A stretch of DNA of 45,335 nucleotides from Candidatus Izemoplasmatales bacterium (GTDB taxonomy: Bacteria > Bacillota_I > Bacilli_A > Izemoplasmatales > Hujiaoplasmataceae), in contig JBAZNL010000013.1 of the NCBI GenBank assembly GCA_041649275.1, positions 1 through 45,335 of the forward strand, read 5' to 3'. The first letter of the stretch is position 1, and the number at the start of each line of letters is the position of its first letter. Shown piece after piece: positions 29,315 to 37,980 of this stretch. The position numbers and the translations under genes were made by a program. The notes under the pieces were generated by a model. That model saw only the letters and a program-made list of their open reading frames with translations, was not told where the DNA came from and made no database searches.

Positions 29315-32300
29315 TCAGACCGGCTCGGTGACGGTGACGGTGCGTTCCTCGACGGTGACGTTGCCGTAATGGTCCGTCAGCGTGTAGACGAGGACGTAGG
29401 AACCGACCGTCGCGGTGTTGACGGTGTAGGTCTTCGTCTCGGCGTTGTAGGTGATGAAGCCTTCGGTGGTGCTGGTGATCGCAAGCGCCGGGGTTCTCGC
29501 GGCGTCGCCGTACTTGATGCCGGCGAGCGGGTCGAACGTGGCGTTCTGCACGACGGATGCGTCGGGAGCGTAGATCCGCGGGCCGGTCGCATCGACGCGG
29601 TAGCCGACGAGCTCGACCGAGACGTCGTCGAAGTAGACCGTGGTCAGGGCGCTGCGGGCCGGCTGGGTGGAATCGATCAGACCCGTGAAGAAGCCGATCT
29701 TGACGTCGTTCAGACTGCCGAGGTAGTTGTAGAGCAGGACCTCGTAGGTGGCCCACTCGGTCGAGAGCGAGACGATGTTGAACTGGATGACGGTGAAGTT
29801 GTTCGTCTCCTCGAAGCTGACGCGGATGTCCCTGGCCTCGTCCGCCTTGGCGCGGAAGGTGAGCAGGTAGAGTCCGTTCGCTTCGGCGACGAAGCCGTTG
29901 CGCTGGAAGAACTGGATGCCGTGCGGGACGGTGCCGACGTTCGTGACGGTGAACTTGTAGTAGCCGTCCTCGAAGGCCTGGTTCGCGAAGGCGCCGGTGC
30001 CGCTGATCTTGAGCGTCCAGCCGAGGTTGGTATCCTGGTTGGTGATCGGCGCTTCGAGCGCGAAGTCGCCGTCGATGAATTCGATCCGGTTGTCGGCCAT
30101 GTCCTCGGCCGCGACGACGTTCACGGTCCGGGTCACGGTCGCCGTGTTCCGCGAGGAGTCGGCGAGCGTGTAGACGACGTGGTAGGTGCCGGGCGTCATG
30201 GGATCGACGTCGTTCGAGACGACGACGATGTCGGAGGCCTTGAGCGATTTGTCGTAATGGTCGTAGACGCGCAGACCGAAGAGCGGGTCGAACGCGGTCC
30301 CTTGAAGCAGGTTCATCTCGCCCGTTCCCCAGATCTGGGGGGCGGTCGTGTCGGCGCCCTTGGCGAAGATCCGGGTGATCGCGATGTCGTCGAGGTAGAC
30401 CGTCGTCGGCACCGATTCGCCGTTGATGTCGCCGACGAAGAACGCGAACTTCCCGTTCGTGATCGTCGCGGCCGTCATCGCGAACTCGTAGGTGTAGGTG
30501 ACCCAGTCGGTCGTGAGGTCGAAGTAGGTCGTGAAGCCGGAGGCGACGGGTTCGAGCTGCATCTGGATCGGACGCGGTGCATCGGCCTTCGCGCGGAACG
30601 TGATGCGGTAGATCTCGCCCTGGGTGACGGTGCGGTTCTGCATGTAGAACTGGACGCCGTAGAACAGGTTCCAGTCGTCGTAGACGTCGAGTTTCGCGAC
30701 GCCTTCCGTGATCGAGACGAGGAACGAGCCGTTGCCGTGCCAGCCCCAACCGGTCGTGGCCGGCTGGGCCATCGGCGTCAACTGGTCGACGGCGAAGTCG
30801 CCGTTGAGGATTCCGAAGGTTCCGGTTTCGGATCCGTCGGTGACGACCAGGGTGCGCTCCTGGACGAGTTCGTTCCCGAAACTGTCGACGAGCGTGTAGA
30901 CGAGCACGTAGGTACCGGCGGTCGCGGTGTTCACGGCGTAGACCTTGGTCTCGGCGTTGTAGGTGACGAGGCCTTCGGTGGCGCTTGAAACGGCGATCGA
31001 CACGTTCTTCTGCAGATCGCCGTACTTGATCCCGGTCAGCGGGTTGAAGACGGCGTCCTTGGCGACGATGGCGGTCGGCGCGGAGAGCCGCGGCGCCGCT
31101 TCGTCGATGATGTACCCGACGAGGTCGACGGCGACGTCGTCGAAGTAGAAGGCGGTGACGACGCTTTCGGGATCGACGAGGCCGAGGAAGAAGCCGACCT
31201 TGACGTCCTTTTCGCCGCCGAGGTAGTTGTAGAGGTAGACCTCGTAGTCGGCCCATTCGGTGCCGACGGCGACGATGTTGTACTGCAGGACGGTGAAGGC
31301 CATGGTTTCTTCGAAGCTGACGCGGATGTTACGGGCGGCGTCGGCTTTGGCGCGGAAGGTGAGACGGTAGATCCCGCCCGCTTCCGCGGTGAAGCCGTTG
31401 CGCTGGAAGAACTGCACGCCGTGCGGCACGGTGCCGAGCGCGGTGACGTTGATCTTGACGTGTCCGTCCTCGAAGATGGCCGGATCGAAGGCGCCGGAGC
31501 CGCTGATCTTGAGGGTCCAGCCGACGTTCGAATCCTGGTTCGTGATCGGCGAGGAGAGCGCGAAGTCGCCGTCGATGAACTGGATGCGGTTGTCGACCGC
31601 GTCCTCGGGGGCGATGACGCGGACGAGGCGGTTCACGGTCACCTTGTTGCCGGAGGCGTCGGTCAGTTCGTAGACGACCTCGTAGTCGCCCGCCGTGGCG
31701 GTGTCGACGTTGTTGGAGACCACGACCACGTTCTCGGGGAGAAGCGTCTTGTCCCGGTGGTCGTAGACGCGCAGACCGAACATCGGGTCGAAGTCGGCGC
31801 CGAGGACGATCGCGGTGGATTCCGTTCCCCAGATCTGGGGAGCCGTCTCGTCGTCGCCGAGACGCTGGATGCGTTCGACCTTGACGTCGTCGAGCCAGAC
31901 GGTCGTCGCGGCCGACAGGCCGTGGACGTTGCCGACGAAGAACGCGAACTTGCCGTTCGTGATCGTCGCCGCCGTCATCTCGAACTCATAGGTGTAGAGC
32001 GTCCATTCGGTCGTCAGGTCGAAATAGGAGACGAACGCGGACGCCGTCGGTTCGATCGAGAGCTGGATCGGACGCGGTGCGTCGGCCTTCGCGAGGAAGC
32101 TGATGCGATAGACCTGGCCCTGCGTCAGGATGCGGTTCTGCTGGTAGAACTGGACTCCGTAGTAGAGGTTCCACGTGTCGTAGACGTCGATCTTCGCGAC
32201 GCCGCCGCTGATCGTGATGTCGAACTGGCCGCTGCCGTGCCAGCCCCATCCCGCCGTCGCCGGCTGCGGATACGGAACGAGCTGATCCTTCGTGAAATCG

Positions 32301-34198
32301 CCGTTGGCGAGAACCAGGGACGATTCGCCGACGCCGATCGCGACGGTGACCTTGCGGACGATGCTGGTTTCGTTGCCAGAGGCGTCTGTGACGGTATAGG
32401 TGATCAGATATTCGCCCTCGACGTTCGGATCGAACAGGTCGAGCCCGGTGAGGACGATGTCGGACACGGTCAGACTCGCGTCGCGGGCGTCGGTGACGGT
32501 GACGCCGAGGAGCGGGTCGAACACGTCGCCGATGACGACCAGCGTGTCCTCGACGCCGGTCAGGACCGGCGCTTCGGTGTCGGGGCTGGTGGTGACCGGA
32601 GTGACCGCGACGTCGTCGAGGTAGACGGTCGTGACGGCGCTGCCGAGGCCTTCGAAGTAGCCCGCGAAGAACGCGAACTTGCCGGCGGTGATCGTCGCGC
32701 CCGCATGGTAGTACGTGAAGGTGAACGTCTGCCACTCGGTGGTGATCGAGTAGTCGTTGTCGAACATTCGGGTTCCGCCGACGCCGTTCTCGAGGACGAG
32801 GCTGACGTTGCGGGCTGCGTCGGCGCGCATCCGGAAGGTGATCTCGTAGGTGCGGCCGTGCTCGATGACGCGGTTCAGGAGATAGAACTGCACGCCGTAC
32901 TCGACGCTGCCGACGTTGATGATGTTGATGACGGCGGTGCCGCCGGTGACCTTGCCGGTCATCTGGCCGGTGTTGGCGTGCCATCCCCAGTTGTCGGAGA
33001 TGCGGTTGTCGGCCAGTTCGGCCGCATCGACGGAGAAGTCGCCGTTCGGAATGATCCAGGTCGATGCCGGCGGAACGTCGGAGACCGTGACCTGACGGTT
33101 GACCATCGCGGTGTTGCCGCCGGCGTCGGTCACGCTGTAGGTCAGGTTGTAGACGCCGAGGGTGTCGGGATCGACGGTGCCGGTGATGACGATGTCGTCG
33201 AGGGTCAGGGTGCTGTCGAGGTCGTCCGTCACGGTGACGCCGTAGAGCGGATCGAACACGTTGCCGAGTTCGACGACGTATGCATCGACGCCGGTGAGCA
33301 CCGGGGCGGTGATGTCGTCGGGCGCTTCGGTCAGTTCGGTGATGACGACGTCGTCCATGTAGACCGTCGTCGGGACGCTGGTGGTCCCGATCCGTCCGAG
33401 GAAGAAGCCGAGCTTGCCGGTCGACGTCGTCGGCCCGGTGACGACGATGTACATCGAATAGGTCACCCAATCGGTGGTGAGGTCGATCGTCGTCTGGAAA
33501 TACTTGAGGTAGCCGTTGCCCGGATCCTCGAGCATGATGATCATCGGCCGCGGATCGTCCGCCTTCGCGAGGAACGTCAGCTGATAGATCTTGCCGTTCT
33601 CGACGGTTCTGCCCGTCTGCGAGAACTGGTTGGAGTAGGTGAGGTTGCCGATCGCGGTGACGACATAGTTGAGCACGCCGTCGACGATCGTGGCGGAACT
33701 CGCTCCGCCGTCGCCCGCCCAGTGTCCCCACGGCAGTTCGAGAACTTCGGAGAAGTCGCCGTTCACGATGTTGAAGCCGGACAGTTCGACCGCCTTCACG
33801 CGTAGGGTGATCGACGTCGTCGCCTCGTTGCCGGCGGCATCGGACACCGTATAGGTGATCGTGTAGTATCCCACGACGTTCACGTCGTAGGTTCCCGTCA
33901 CGTCGATTTCCGACGTGATGATGCCGTCGACGTCGTCGATCGCGGAGACGCCTTCCATCGGATCCCAGACGTCACCTTGGAAGATGACCTGGTCGTTCGC
34001 GCCGAGGATCAGCGGATCGACGATGTCCTCGGTGGTCGTGGTCGGGACGGTCGTCGTCGTCGGCTGCGTCGTCGTGGACGTGGTCGTCGCCGCCGTCGTG
34101 GCGGTCGTGGACACCGTCGTCGCGGTCGTGATCGTCTCGCAGGAGACGAACAGGATCGCAAGCAACAGACTGAACATGGTCACAATCGTTTTCTTCAT
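29315..34198 (-). CDS. Giant surface lipoprotein with alternating Ig-like and carbohydrate-binding-like modules
   Basis: 1627 residues. A signal peptide with lipobox LFVSC (Cys20) is followed by a Thr-rich stalk (22-57). Then seven Ig-like domains of the DUF5011 type (each with FDP-G-V near the start and Y-V-DA-GN near the end; about 60-135, 298-373, 543-620, 786-863, 1035-1120, 1286-1362, 1539-1624) alternate with six modules. Each module opens with NGDF or DGDF and resembles CBM4/9-type beta-sandwiches (about 144-290, 384-535, 632-778, 876-1030, 1132-1278, 1376-1533). Modules 627-1126 and 1127-1627 are a tandem duplicate. No catalytic domain, LPXTG or C-terminal helix is seen, so it is a lipid-anchored binding protein. 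The ATG has GGAGG 5 nt upstream and lies 25 nt after the phosphodiesterase gene, so they form an operon. The ligand is unknown; glycan binding is inferred. Confidence 0.85.
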   Translation of the reverse strand: MKKTIVTMFSLLLAILFVSCETITTATTVSTTATTAATTTSTTTQPTTTTVPTTTTEDIVDPLILGANDQVIFQGDVWDPMEGVSAIDDVDGIITSEIDVTGTYDVNVVGYYTITYTVSDAAGNEATTSITLRVKAVELSGFNIVNGDFSEVLELPWGHWAGDGGASSATIVDGVLNYVVTAIGNLTYSNQFSQTGRTVENGKIYQLTFLAKADDPRPMIIMLEDPGNGYLKYFQTTIDLTTDWVTYSMYIVVTGPTTSTGKLGFFLGRIGTTSVPTTVYMDDVVITELTEAPDDITAPVLTGVDAYVVELGNVFDPLYGVTVTDDLDSTLTLDDIVITGTVDPDTLGVYNLTYSVTDAGGNTAMVNRQVTVSDVPPASTWIIPNGDFSVDAAELADNRISDNWGWHANTGQMTGKVTGGTAVINIINVGSVEYGVQFYLLNRVIEHGRTYEITFRMRADAARNVSLVLENGVGGTRMFDNDYSITTEWQTFTFTYYHAGATITAGKFAFFAGYFEGLGSAVTTVYLDDVAVTPVTTSPDTEAPVLTGVEDTLVVIGDVFDPLLGVTVTDARDASLTVSDIVLTGLDLFDPNVEGEYLITYTVTDASGNETSIVRKVTVAIGVGESSLVLANGDFTKDQLVPYPQPATAGWGWHGSGQFDITISGGVAKIDVYDTWNLYYGVQFYQQNRILTQGQVYRISFLAKADAPRPIQLSIEPTASAFVSYFDLTTEWTLYTYEFEMTAATITNGKFAFFVGNVHGLSAATTVWLDDVKVERIQRLGDDETAPQIWGTESTAIVLGADFDPMFGLRVYDHRDKTLLPENVVVVSNNVDTATAGDYEVVYELTDASGNKVTVNRLVRVIAPEDAVDNRIQFIDGDFALSSPITNQDSNVGWTLKISGSGAFDPAIFEDGHVKINVTALGTVPHGVQFFQRNGFTAEAGGIYRLTFRAKADAARNIRVSFEETMAFTVLQYNIVAVGTEWADYEVYLYNYLGGEKDVKVGFFLGLVDPESVVTAFYFDDVAVDLVGYIIDEAAPRLSAPTAIVAKDAVFNPLTGIKYGDLQKNVSIAVSSATEGLVTYNAETKVYAVNTATAGTYVLVYTLVDSFGNELVQERTLVVTDGSETGTFGILNGDFAVDQLTPMAQPATTGWGWHGNGSFLVSITEGVAKLDVYDDWNLFYGVQFYMQNRTVTQGEIYRITFRAKADAPRPIQMQLEPVASGFTTYFDLTTDWVTYTYEFAMTAATITNGKFAFFVGDINGESVPTTVYLDDIAITRIFAKGADTTAPQIWGTGEMNLLQGTAFDPLFGLRVYDHYDKSLKASDIVVVSNDVDPMTPGTYHVVYTLADSSRNTATVTRTVNVVAAEDMADNRIEFIDGDFALEAPITNQDTNLGWTLKISGTGAFANQAFEDGYYKFTVTNVGTVPHGIQFFQRNGFVAEANGLYLLTFRAKADEARDIRVSFEETNNFTVIQFNIVSLSTEWATYEVLLYNYLGSLNDVKIGFFTGLIDSTQPARSALTTVYFDDVSVELVGYRVDATGPRIYAPDASVVQNATFDPLAGIKYGDAARTPALAITSTTEGFITYNAETKTYTVNTATVGSYVLVYTLTDHYGNVTVEERTVTVTEPV
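29318..32320 (-). repeat. Tandem 1.5-kb duplication inside the lipoprotein gene
   Basis: Codons 627-1126 (30821-32320) and 1127-1627 (29318-30820) encode the same CBM-Ig-CBM-Ig block. The two copies align without a gap for about 380 residues at an offset of exactly 500 residues, for example GWGWHGSGQF/GWGWHGNGSF and the identical MTAATITNGKFAFFVG. A 4-residue insertion appears only near the end of copy 2. The copies have clearly diverged, so the duplication is not brand new. Confidence 0.85.
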
Positions 34199-34223
34199 TT
34201 TTTCCTCCCGTTACCTCTGTACT

Positions 34224-37082
34224 TTATTCTCTTGTTTCCTTGCATCCTTTGGATGATTGTTCCTTCCGGCGGGCGAAGATCGCCGCCGGCGGCAGGACCG
34301 CGACCGCGAGCGCGCCGACCCACGGGGAAGGCGCCGTCGCGGAAAGCCGGCTGTCGACGACGTCGATGACGACCAGATCGTCGAAGATGCGGTACGGCGT
34401 CCCGTCGGCGAAGGTCGATTCGAACCAGACGGCGACGAGTGCGGAGCCGACATGCGAGAAGCCGGTCACGACCGCGTTGTTCGCGATCGCGATGCCGGTG
34501 CCGCCGTCATCGATCAGCAGGAAGCGCGGCACGTAGTTGTAGCTGAGTCCGCCCGGGGTCCCGATGACGCCGCGAAGCTGGAGCTGCGCGACCGGGTTCG
34601 CGAGGTCGACGGTGAACCGGCTGTCGTTCATTTCCATCCGGAGCCAGTCGTTCGTCAGCCGCCAGGTATAGTCGGTGGTGATCCCGCCGACGCCCATGGA
34701 GTAGTACTCGTACTGCACTTCGGCGTCGTTCACGGTCCACGGCCAGGTGGTGATCCCGCGGTAATGGAGCTGTTCGATCAGCGCTTCGGTCAATCCGCTG
34801 TAGCTCGGATTGAAGGTCGTCTTGATCGGAACGACGGAATTCATGATGACCAGCAGGCTGCCTTCGAGGTTGCTCGCATTCGCGAATCCCGAGTTCAGAT
34901 AGCCGACGGAGATGTTCGGCAGGTTCGTCCGCATGTTCTCGACCTGAGCCGTGCTGAACGCGATCACGGTGACCTGGTCGCTGACGCCATAGGTGTCAAT
35001 CAGCGTCGCGAGGACCGGGACGATCTCCAGCTTGGTGCTCTTGATCTCGATGAAGATCTGGACGTCGAGGTCGCCGAACGTCTCGAAGTACTCGTCGAGC
35101 GTCGGAATCTTCAGGTTCGGGAAGTTGCCGGTGGTGTCGAGGATGGTCAGCGCCTTCAATTGCTCGAGCGTCGATTCCTCGACGGTCAGGGTTCCGTTGG
35201 TCGTCCGGGCCGTGGTCCCGTCGTGCATGACGACGAGCCGGTTGTCGGTCGTGAGATAGATGTCGAGCTCGATCACGTCGGCGCCGGCCTCGTAGGCGAG
35301 CATCGATCCTTCGACGGTGTTCTCCGGGGCGCGCGTCGACATCCCGCGGTGGCCGATGACGAGCGGCGTGCGGATCAGCGAGTTCTCGGGGAACGTGCCG
35401 TAGAACCCGTAGAGCGACTCCACGTCCTCGACGATGACGCCGTTCACGCCGGAAAGGACGCTCCGGGCGACGCTTTCCTCATCGGCGCCGTAGGTGTTCG
35501 CGTAGACCGAGACGAGACGGCGCTGGAGATAGTCGGCGTTGTCGCGGGAGACGTATTCCTCGGGCAGGAGGGCGCCGATCGCGCCGACGGTGTTGACTTC
35601 GTCGCGGATCGCGAGCAGGGCCGCGTCGTCGAGTGTGGGAACGGCGGAATCGTAGTCGATCTCGAGGATGCAGCGGAGCATCGAGTAGGCGGTCCGGGCG
35701 TCGGTGATCGCGGTCGTGTTGCGCGAGATCATGAAGACGTCGCGGATCCCGTAGTCCTTCAGAAGGCCCGCGAGCGAGACGGCGACGTCGCGATTGCGGA
35801 CATAGAACGCCGGGATGACCCGGCCGTCGATCGCCAGCAGCGCTTCCAGGATCGACATGATCCTGAGGCCGCCGGGGGTAACGACGTTCATCATGTTGTC
35901 GATCGTCAGGATGAGAGCCTGCGGGCGGACTTCCTCGGTGGCGATCGACAGGATGTCCTGCGCGGAGGCGGCGAACTTCATCGCCGTCGGCGGGAGCTGG
36001 ATGCCGGTTTCGGGTTCATAGAGTTCGGCGATCGTCGTGAACTCGACCGACGAGGTGTCGACGTAGTCCTCGGGGATCGTCACGATCACGTTGTCGTAGA
36101 CCGCGACCGCGCCGCTCGCCTGCATGCCGATGTTGCCGTTCTTGAATTCGCTGGCGTTCTCGTAAGTGAGCTGCAAGGCGCCGTCGATGTACTCGTTCAC
36201 CACGTCGCCGTTCAGTTCGATGCGGAGGCGGTACGTCTCGGCGGCATCGATCATCTCGGTGAAGGCGACCGTCTTCGGCACGTTCCAGCCGTTGTTGATC
36301 CACTTGGCGAACTCGACGCCGTTGGTCGCGGTCGCGTTCTGGCGCACGCACATCTGGAAGTATCCCTCGGCGCCGTAGCGGTACATCACCGACGCCCAGC
36401 GCGTCGGTTCCTTGGCGGAAAGGATCGAGAAGTCGGTCTCGATCACGTAGTTCTTGAACATCTTCAAGTAGTCGGGAAGCAGCACCCGGGTGGGCGTCGT
36501 CGTGACGCCGTCGAGGCGCAGCTTGCCGCCGCTGATCGCGGCGGTTCCCGTCTGGATGACATACCCTTCGGGAAGCGCGCCGTCGGGAAGGTCGCCGTAG
36601 GAGTCCTGGAAGACGACGTAGGCGTCCTCTTCGGCCAGCTTGGTGAAGAGCATGATCGAGACGGTGGTGTCGCCGACGGTGAAGGAGAGATCGAACATGC
36701 CCTTCTCCGTGGCCGTGAGCGTGCCGCCCGCGACCGTAACCGAATCCGGCAGGTCCGAAAACGCGCCTTCATCGAGCCCCACTTCGCCGAACGTCCCCTT
36801 GTAGAGGTACCCCGACAGGTCGACGGCGACCCCGGTGTCGGTCATGATGTAGTTCTTGCCGTCCTTGAGCGTGATCCGGTCGTCGACGACGGGAACGGTC
36901 GTGACTTCCGTCGTCGTGTCGGAGCCGGTCGTCGGCAGCGTCGTCGTGGCGCCGGTCGTCGTGGAACCGGTGGTGGGAAGGCCGGTCGTCGTGAGAAGCG
37001 TCGTGAGAGTCGTCGTCCCGTCGCAGGCCAGAAACGCAAGCGCGGTCAGGGCGATGGAGAGGAGCGCGATGATCTTTTTCAT
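34224..37082 (-). CDS. Surface glycerophosphodiester phosphodiesterase lipoprotein with extra domains
   Basis: 952 residues. Signal peptide with lipobox LAFLAC (Cys20); Thr-rich stalk (23-62); a jelly-roll/LamG-like domain (about 150-335); a region like the second half of a phosphodiesterase barrel without catalytic residues (about 385-560); and a complete GDPD barrel (573-805). The latter has the metal and acid-base residues in VIGHRGMSTRAPENT (His578, Arg579, Glu587), VIELDIYL (Glu605, Asp607), MHDGTT (His620) and FIEIKST (Lys681). A beta-rich domain and a C-terminal hydrophobic helix with basic stop (921-939, then RRK) follow. GDPD enzymes hydrolyse glycerophosphodiesters to glycerol-3-phosphate and an alcohol. 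The ATG has GGAGG 8 nt upstream. It is first in the operon with the giant lipoprotein and probably under LacI-type control. Confidence 0.9.
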   Translation of the reverse strand: MKKIIALLSIALTALAFLACDGTTTLTTLLTTTGLPTTGSTTTGATTTLPTTGSDTTTEVTTVPVVDDRITLKDGKNYIMTDTGVAVDLSGYLYKGTFGEVGLDEGAFSDLPDSVTVAGGTLTATEKGMFDLSFTVGDTTVSIMLFTKLAEEDAYVVFQDSYGDLPDGALPEGYVIQTGTAAISGGKLRLDGVTTTPTRVLLPDYLKMFKNYVIETDFSILSAKEPTRWASVMYRYGAEGYFQMCVRQNATATNGVEFAKWINNGWNVPKTVAFTEMIDAAETYRLRIELNGDVVNEYIDGALQLTYENASEFKNGNIGMQASGAVAVYDNVIVTIPEDYVDTSSVEFTTIAELYEPETGIQLPPTAMKFAASAQDILSIATEEVRPQALILTIDNMMNVVTPGGLRIMSILEALLAIDGRVIPAFYVRNRDVAVSLAGLLKDYGIRDVFMISRNTTAITDARTAYSMLRCILEIDYDSAVPTLDDAALLAIRDEVNTVGAIGALLPEEYVSRDNADYLQRRLVSVYANTYGADEESVARSVLSGVNGVIVEDVESLYGFYGTFPENSLIRTPLVIGHRGMSTRAPENTVEGSMLAYEAGADVIELDIYLTTDNRLVVMHDGTTARTTNGTLTVEESTLEQLKALTILDTTGNFPNLKIPTLDEYFETFGDLDVQIFIEIKSTKLEIVPVLATLIDTYGVSDQVTVIAFSTAQVENMRTNLPNISVGYLNSGFANASNLEGSLLVIMNSVVPIKTTFNPSYSGLTEALIEQLHYRGITTWPWTVNDAEVQYEYYSMGVGGITTDYTWRLTNDWLRMEMNDSRFTVDLANPVAQLQLRGVIGTPGGLSYNYVPRFLLIDDGGTGIAIANNAVVTGFSHVGSALVAVWFESTFADGTPYRIFDDLVVIDVVDSRLSATAPSPWVGALAVAVLPPAAIFARRKEQSSKGCKETRE

Positions 37083-37107
37083 GAAATGAACCTCCGAGAG
37101 TCAATAG

Positions 37108-37165
37108 GAAATCGGTTTCTTAACATCATTATAAAAGAAAGCGCATGACGATGTCAAGCGCTTTC
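37108..37165 (-). promoter_or_regulatory. Promoter and operator-like repeats of the GDPD-lipoprotein operon
   Basis: Minus-strand -35 TTGACA (37157-37152), 18-nt spacer, -10 TATAAT (37133-37128). An 8-bp inverted repeat GAAAGCGC (37137-37144) / GCGCTTTC (37158-37165) brackets the spacer, and the right arm also forms the palindrome AAGCGCTT (37156-37163) across the -35. Downstream of the -10 is GAAATCGGTTTC (37108-37119). The shared GAAA-NCGN-TTTC pattern is that of LacI/GalR/CcpA-family operators. The LacI-type gene at the end of this locus is the obvious candidate binder; CcpA is an alternative. Confidence 0.65.
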
Positions 37166-37176
37166 AAAATCTATTC

Positions 37177-37198
37177 GTTCGAACTTCATGAATTCATG
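37177..37198. promoter_or_regulatory. Two adjacent perfect palindromes upstream of the GDPD promoter
   Basis: GTTCGAAC (37177-37184) and CATGAATTCATG (37187-37198) stand next to each other 20-40 bp upstream of the -35. This is a position where an activator or second repressor site could sit. There is no T run, so they are unlikely to terminate the transporter operon; that operon (stop at 37234) lacks an obvious terminator. Confidence 0.3.
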
Positions 37199-37233
37199 TC
37201 GGAATTCCCCCGCGAAGCGGAGAGGGCGTCGCC

Positions 37234-37980
37234 TCAGATCCGATCGAGGACGCGGTGCAGGAATTCCTGCGTCCGCGGCTGCGTCGGATGACCGAAGATG
37301 ACTTCGGGCGGTCCCTGTTCGATGATCTTCCCGCCATCCATGACGACGATCTCGTCGCCGAAGACGCGCGCGAAGTCCATCTCATGGGTGACGACGACCA
37401 TCGTCATCCCCTCGGCGGCGAGATTCTTCATGACGGCGAGAACCTCGCCGACCATCTCCGGATCGAGCGCGCTCGTCGGTTCGTCGAAGAGCATCGCTTC
37501 CGGTTCCATGCAGAGCGATCGCGCGATCGCGATCCGCTGCTTCTGTCCGCCGGACAGCTGGGAAGGATAGTTGTCCGCCTTGCCGGACAGGCCGACCTTC
37601 GAAAGCATCGTCCGCGCCGCCGCTTCCGCATCCTCCTTCGACTTCTTCAGGACGTGGATCGGTCCGATCGTCAGGTTTTCGAGGACGGTCAGGTGCGGAA
37701 ACAGGTTGAAGTGCTGGAAGACCATCCCGATGCGCCGCCGGTGGGCGCAGGGGTCGACGTCCTTCCCGCGCATGTCGACGCCGTCGAACAGGACGCTGCC
37801 GGCGGTGGGTTCCTCGATCAGGTTGATCATCCGGAGGAGCGTCGACTTCCCCGATCCGGAGGGGCCGATCACGACCGTGACGGTTCCTCCGGCGATCGCA
37901 AGGTCGACCCCGTCGACGGCGACGGTGCCGTCGGAAAAGCGTTTCGTGAGTCCCTTCAGGACGATGACGTCATCGCGCAT
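37234..37980 (-). CDS. Amino-acid ABC transporter, ATP-binding protein
   Basis: A 248-residue ATPase of the polar amino-acid uptake family (GlnQ/HisP-like). Walker A GPSGSGKSTLLRM, Q-loop MVFQHFNLFPH (typical of this family), signature LSGGQKQR, Walker B AMLFDEPTSALDPE and the switch His in VVVTHEMDFARVFGD are all intact. The start overlaps the permease stop by 11 nt. It is last in the binding protein-permease-ATPase operon, under T-box control. The amino acid transported cannot be read from the ATPase. Confidence 0.95.
   Translation of the reverse strand: MRDDVIVLKGLTKRFSDGTVAVDGVDLAIAGGTVTVVIGPSGSGKSTLLRMINLIEEPTAGSVLFDGVDMRGKDVDPCAHRRRIGMVFQHFNLFPHLTVLENLTIGPIHVLKKSKEDAEAAARTMLSKVGLSGKADNYPSQLSGGQKQRIAIARSLCMEPEAMLFDEPTSALDPEMVGEVLAVMKNLAAEGMTMVVVTHEMDFARVFGDEIVVMDGGKIIEQGPPEVIFGHPTQPRTQEFLHRVLDRI

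Noticed and set aside
28185..31256. A 1023-codon frame joining the LacI-type regulator to upstream sequence
   Set aside because: The upstream portion is an Arg-rich shadow of the giant lipoprotein gene. The regulator has its own ATG at 29207 with a ribosome binding site.
34040..34140. GTCGTC-rich short repeats
   Set aside because: They encode the Thr-rich stalk of the lipoprotein and reflect amino-acid composition; not a CRISPR array or a distinct repeat element. The same holds for 36900-37020.
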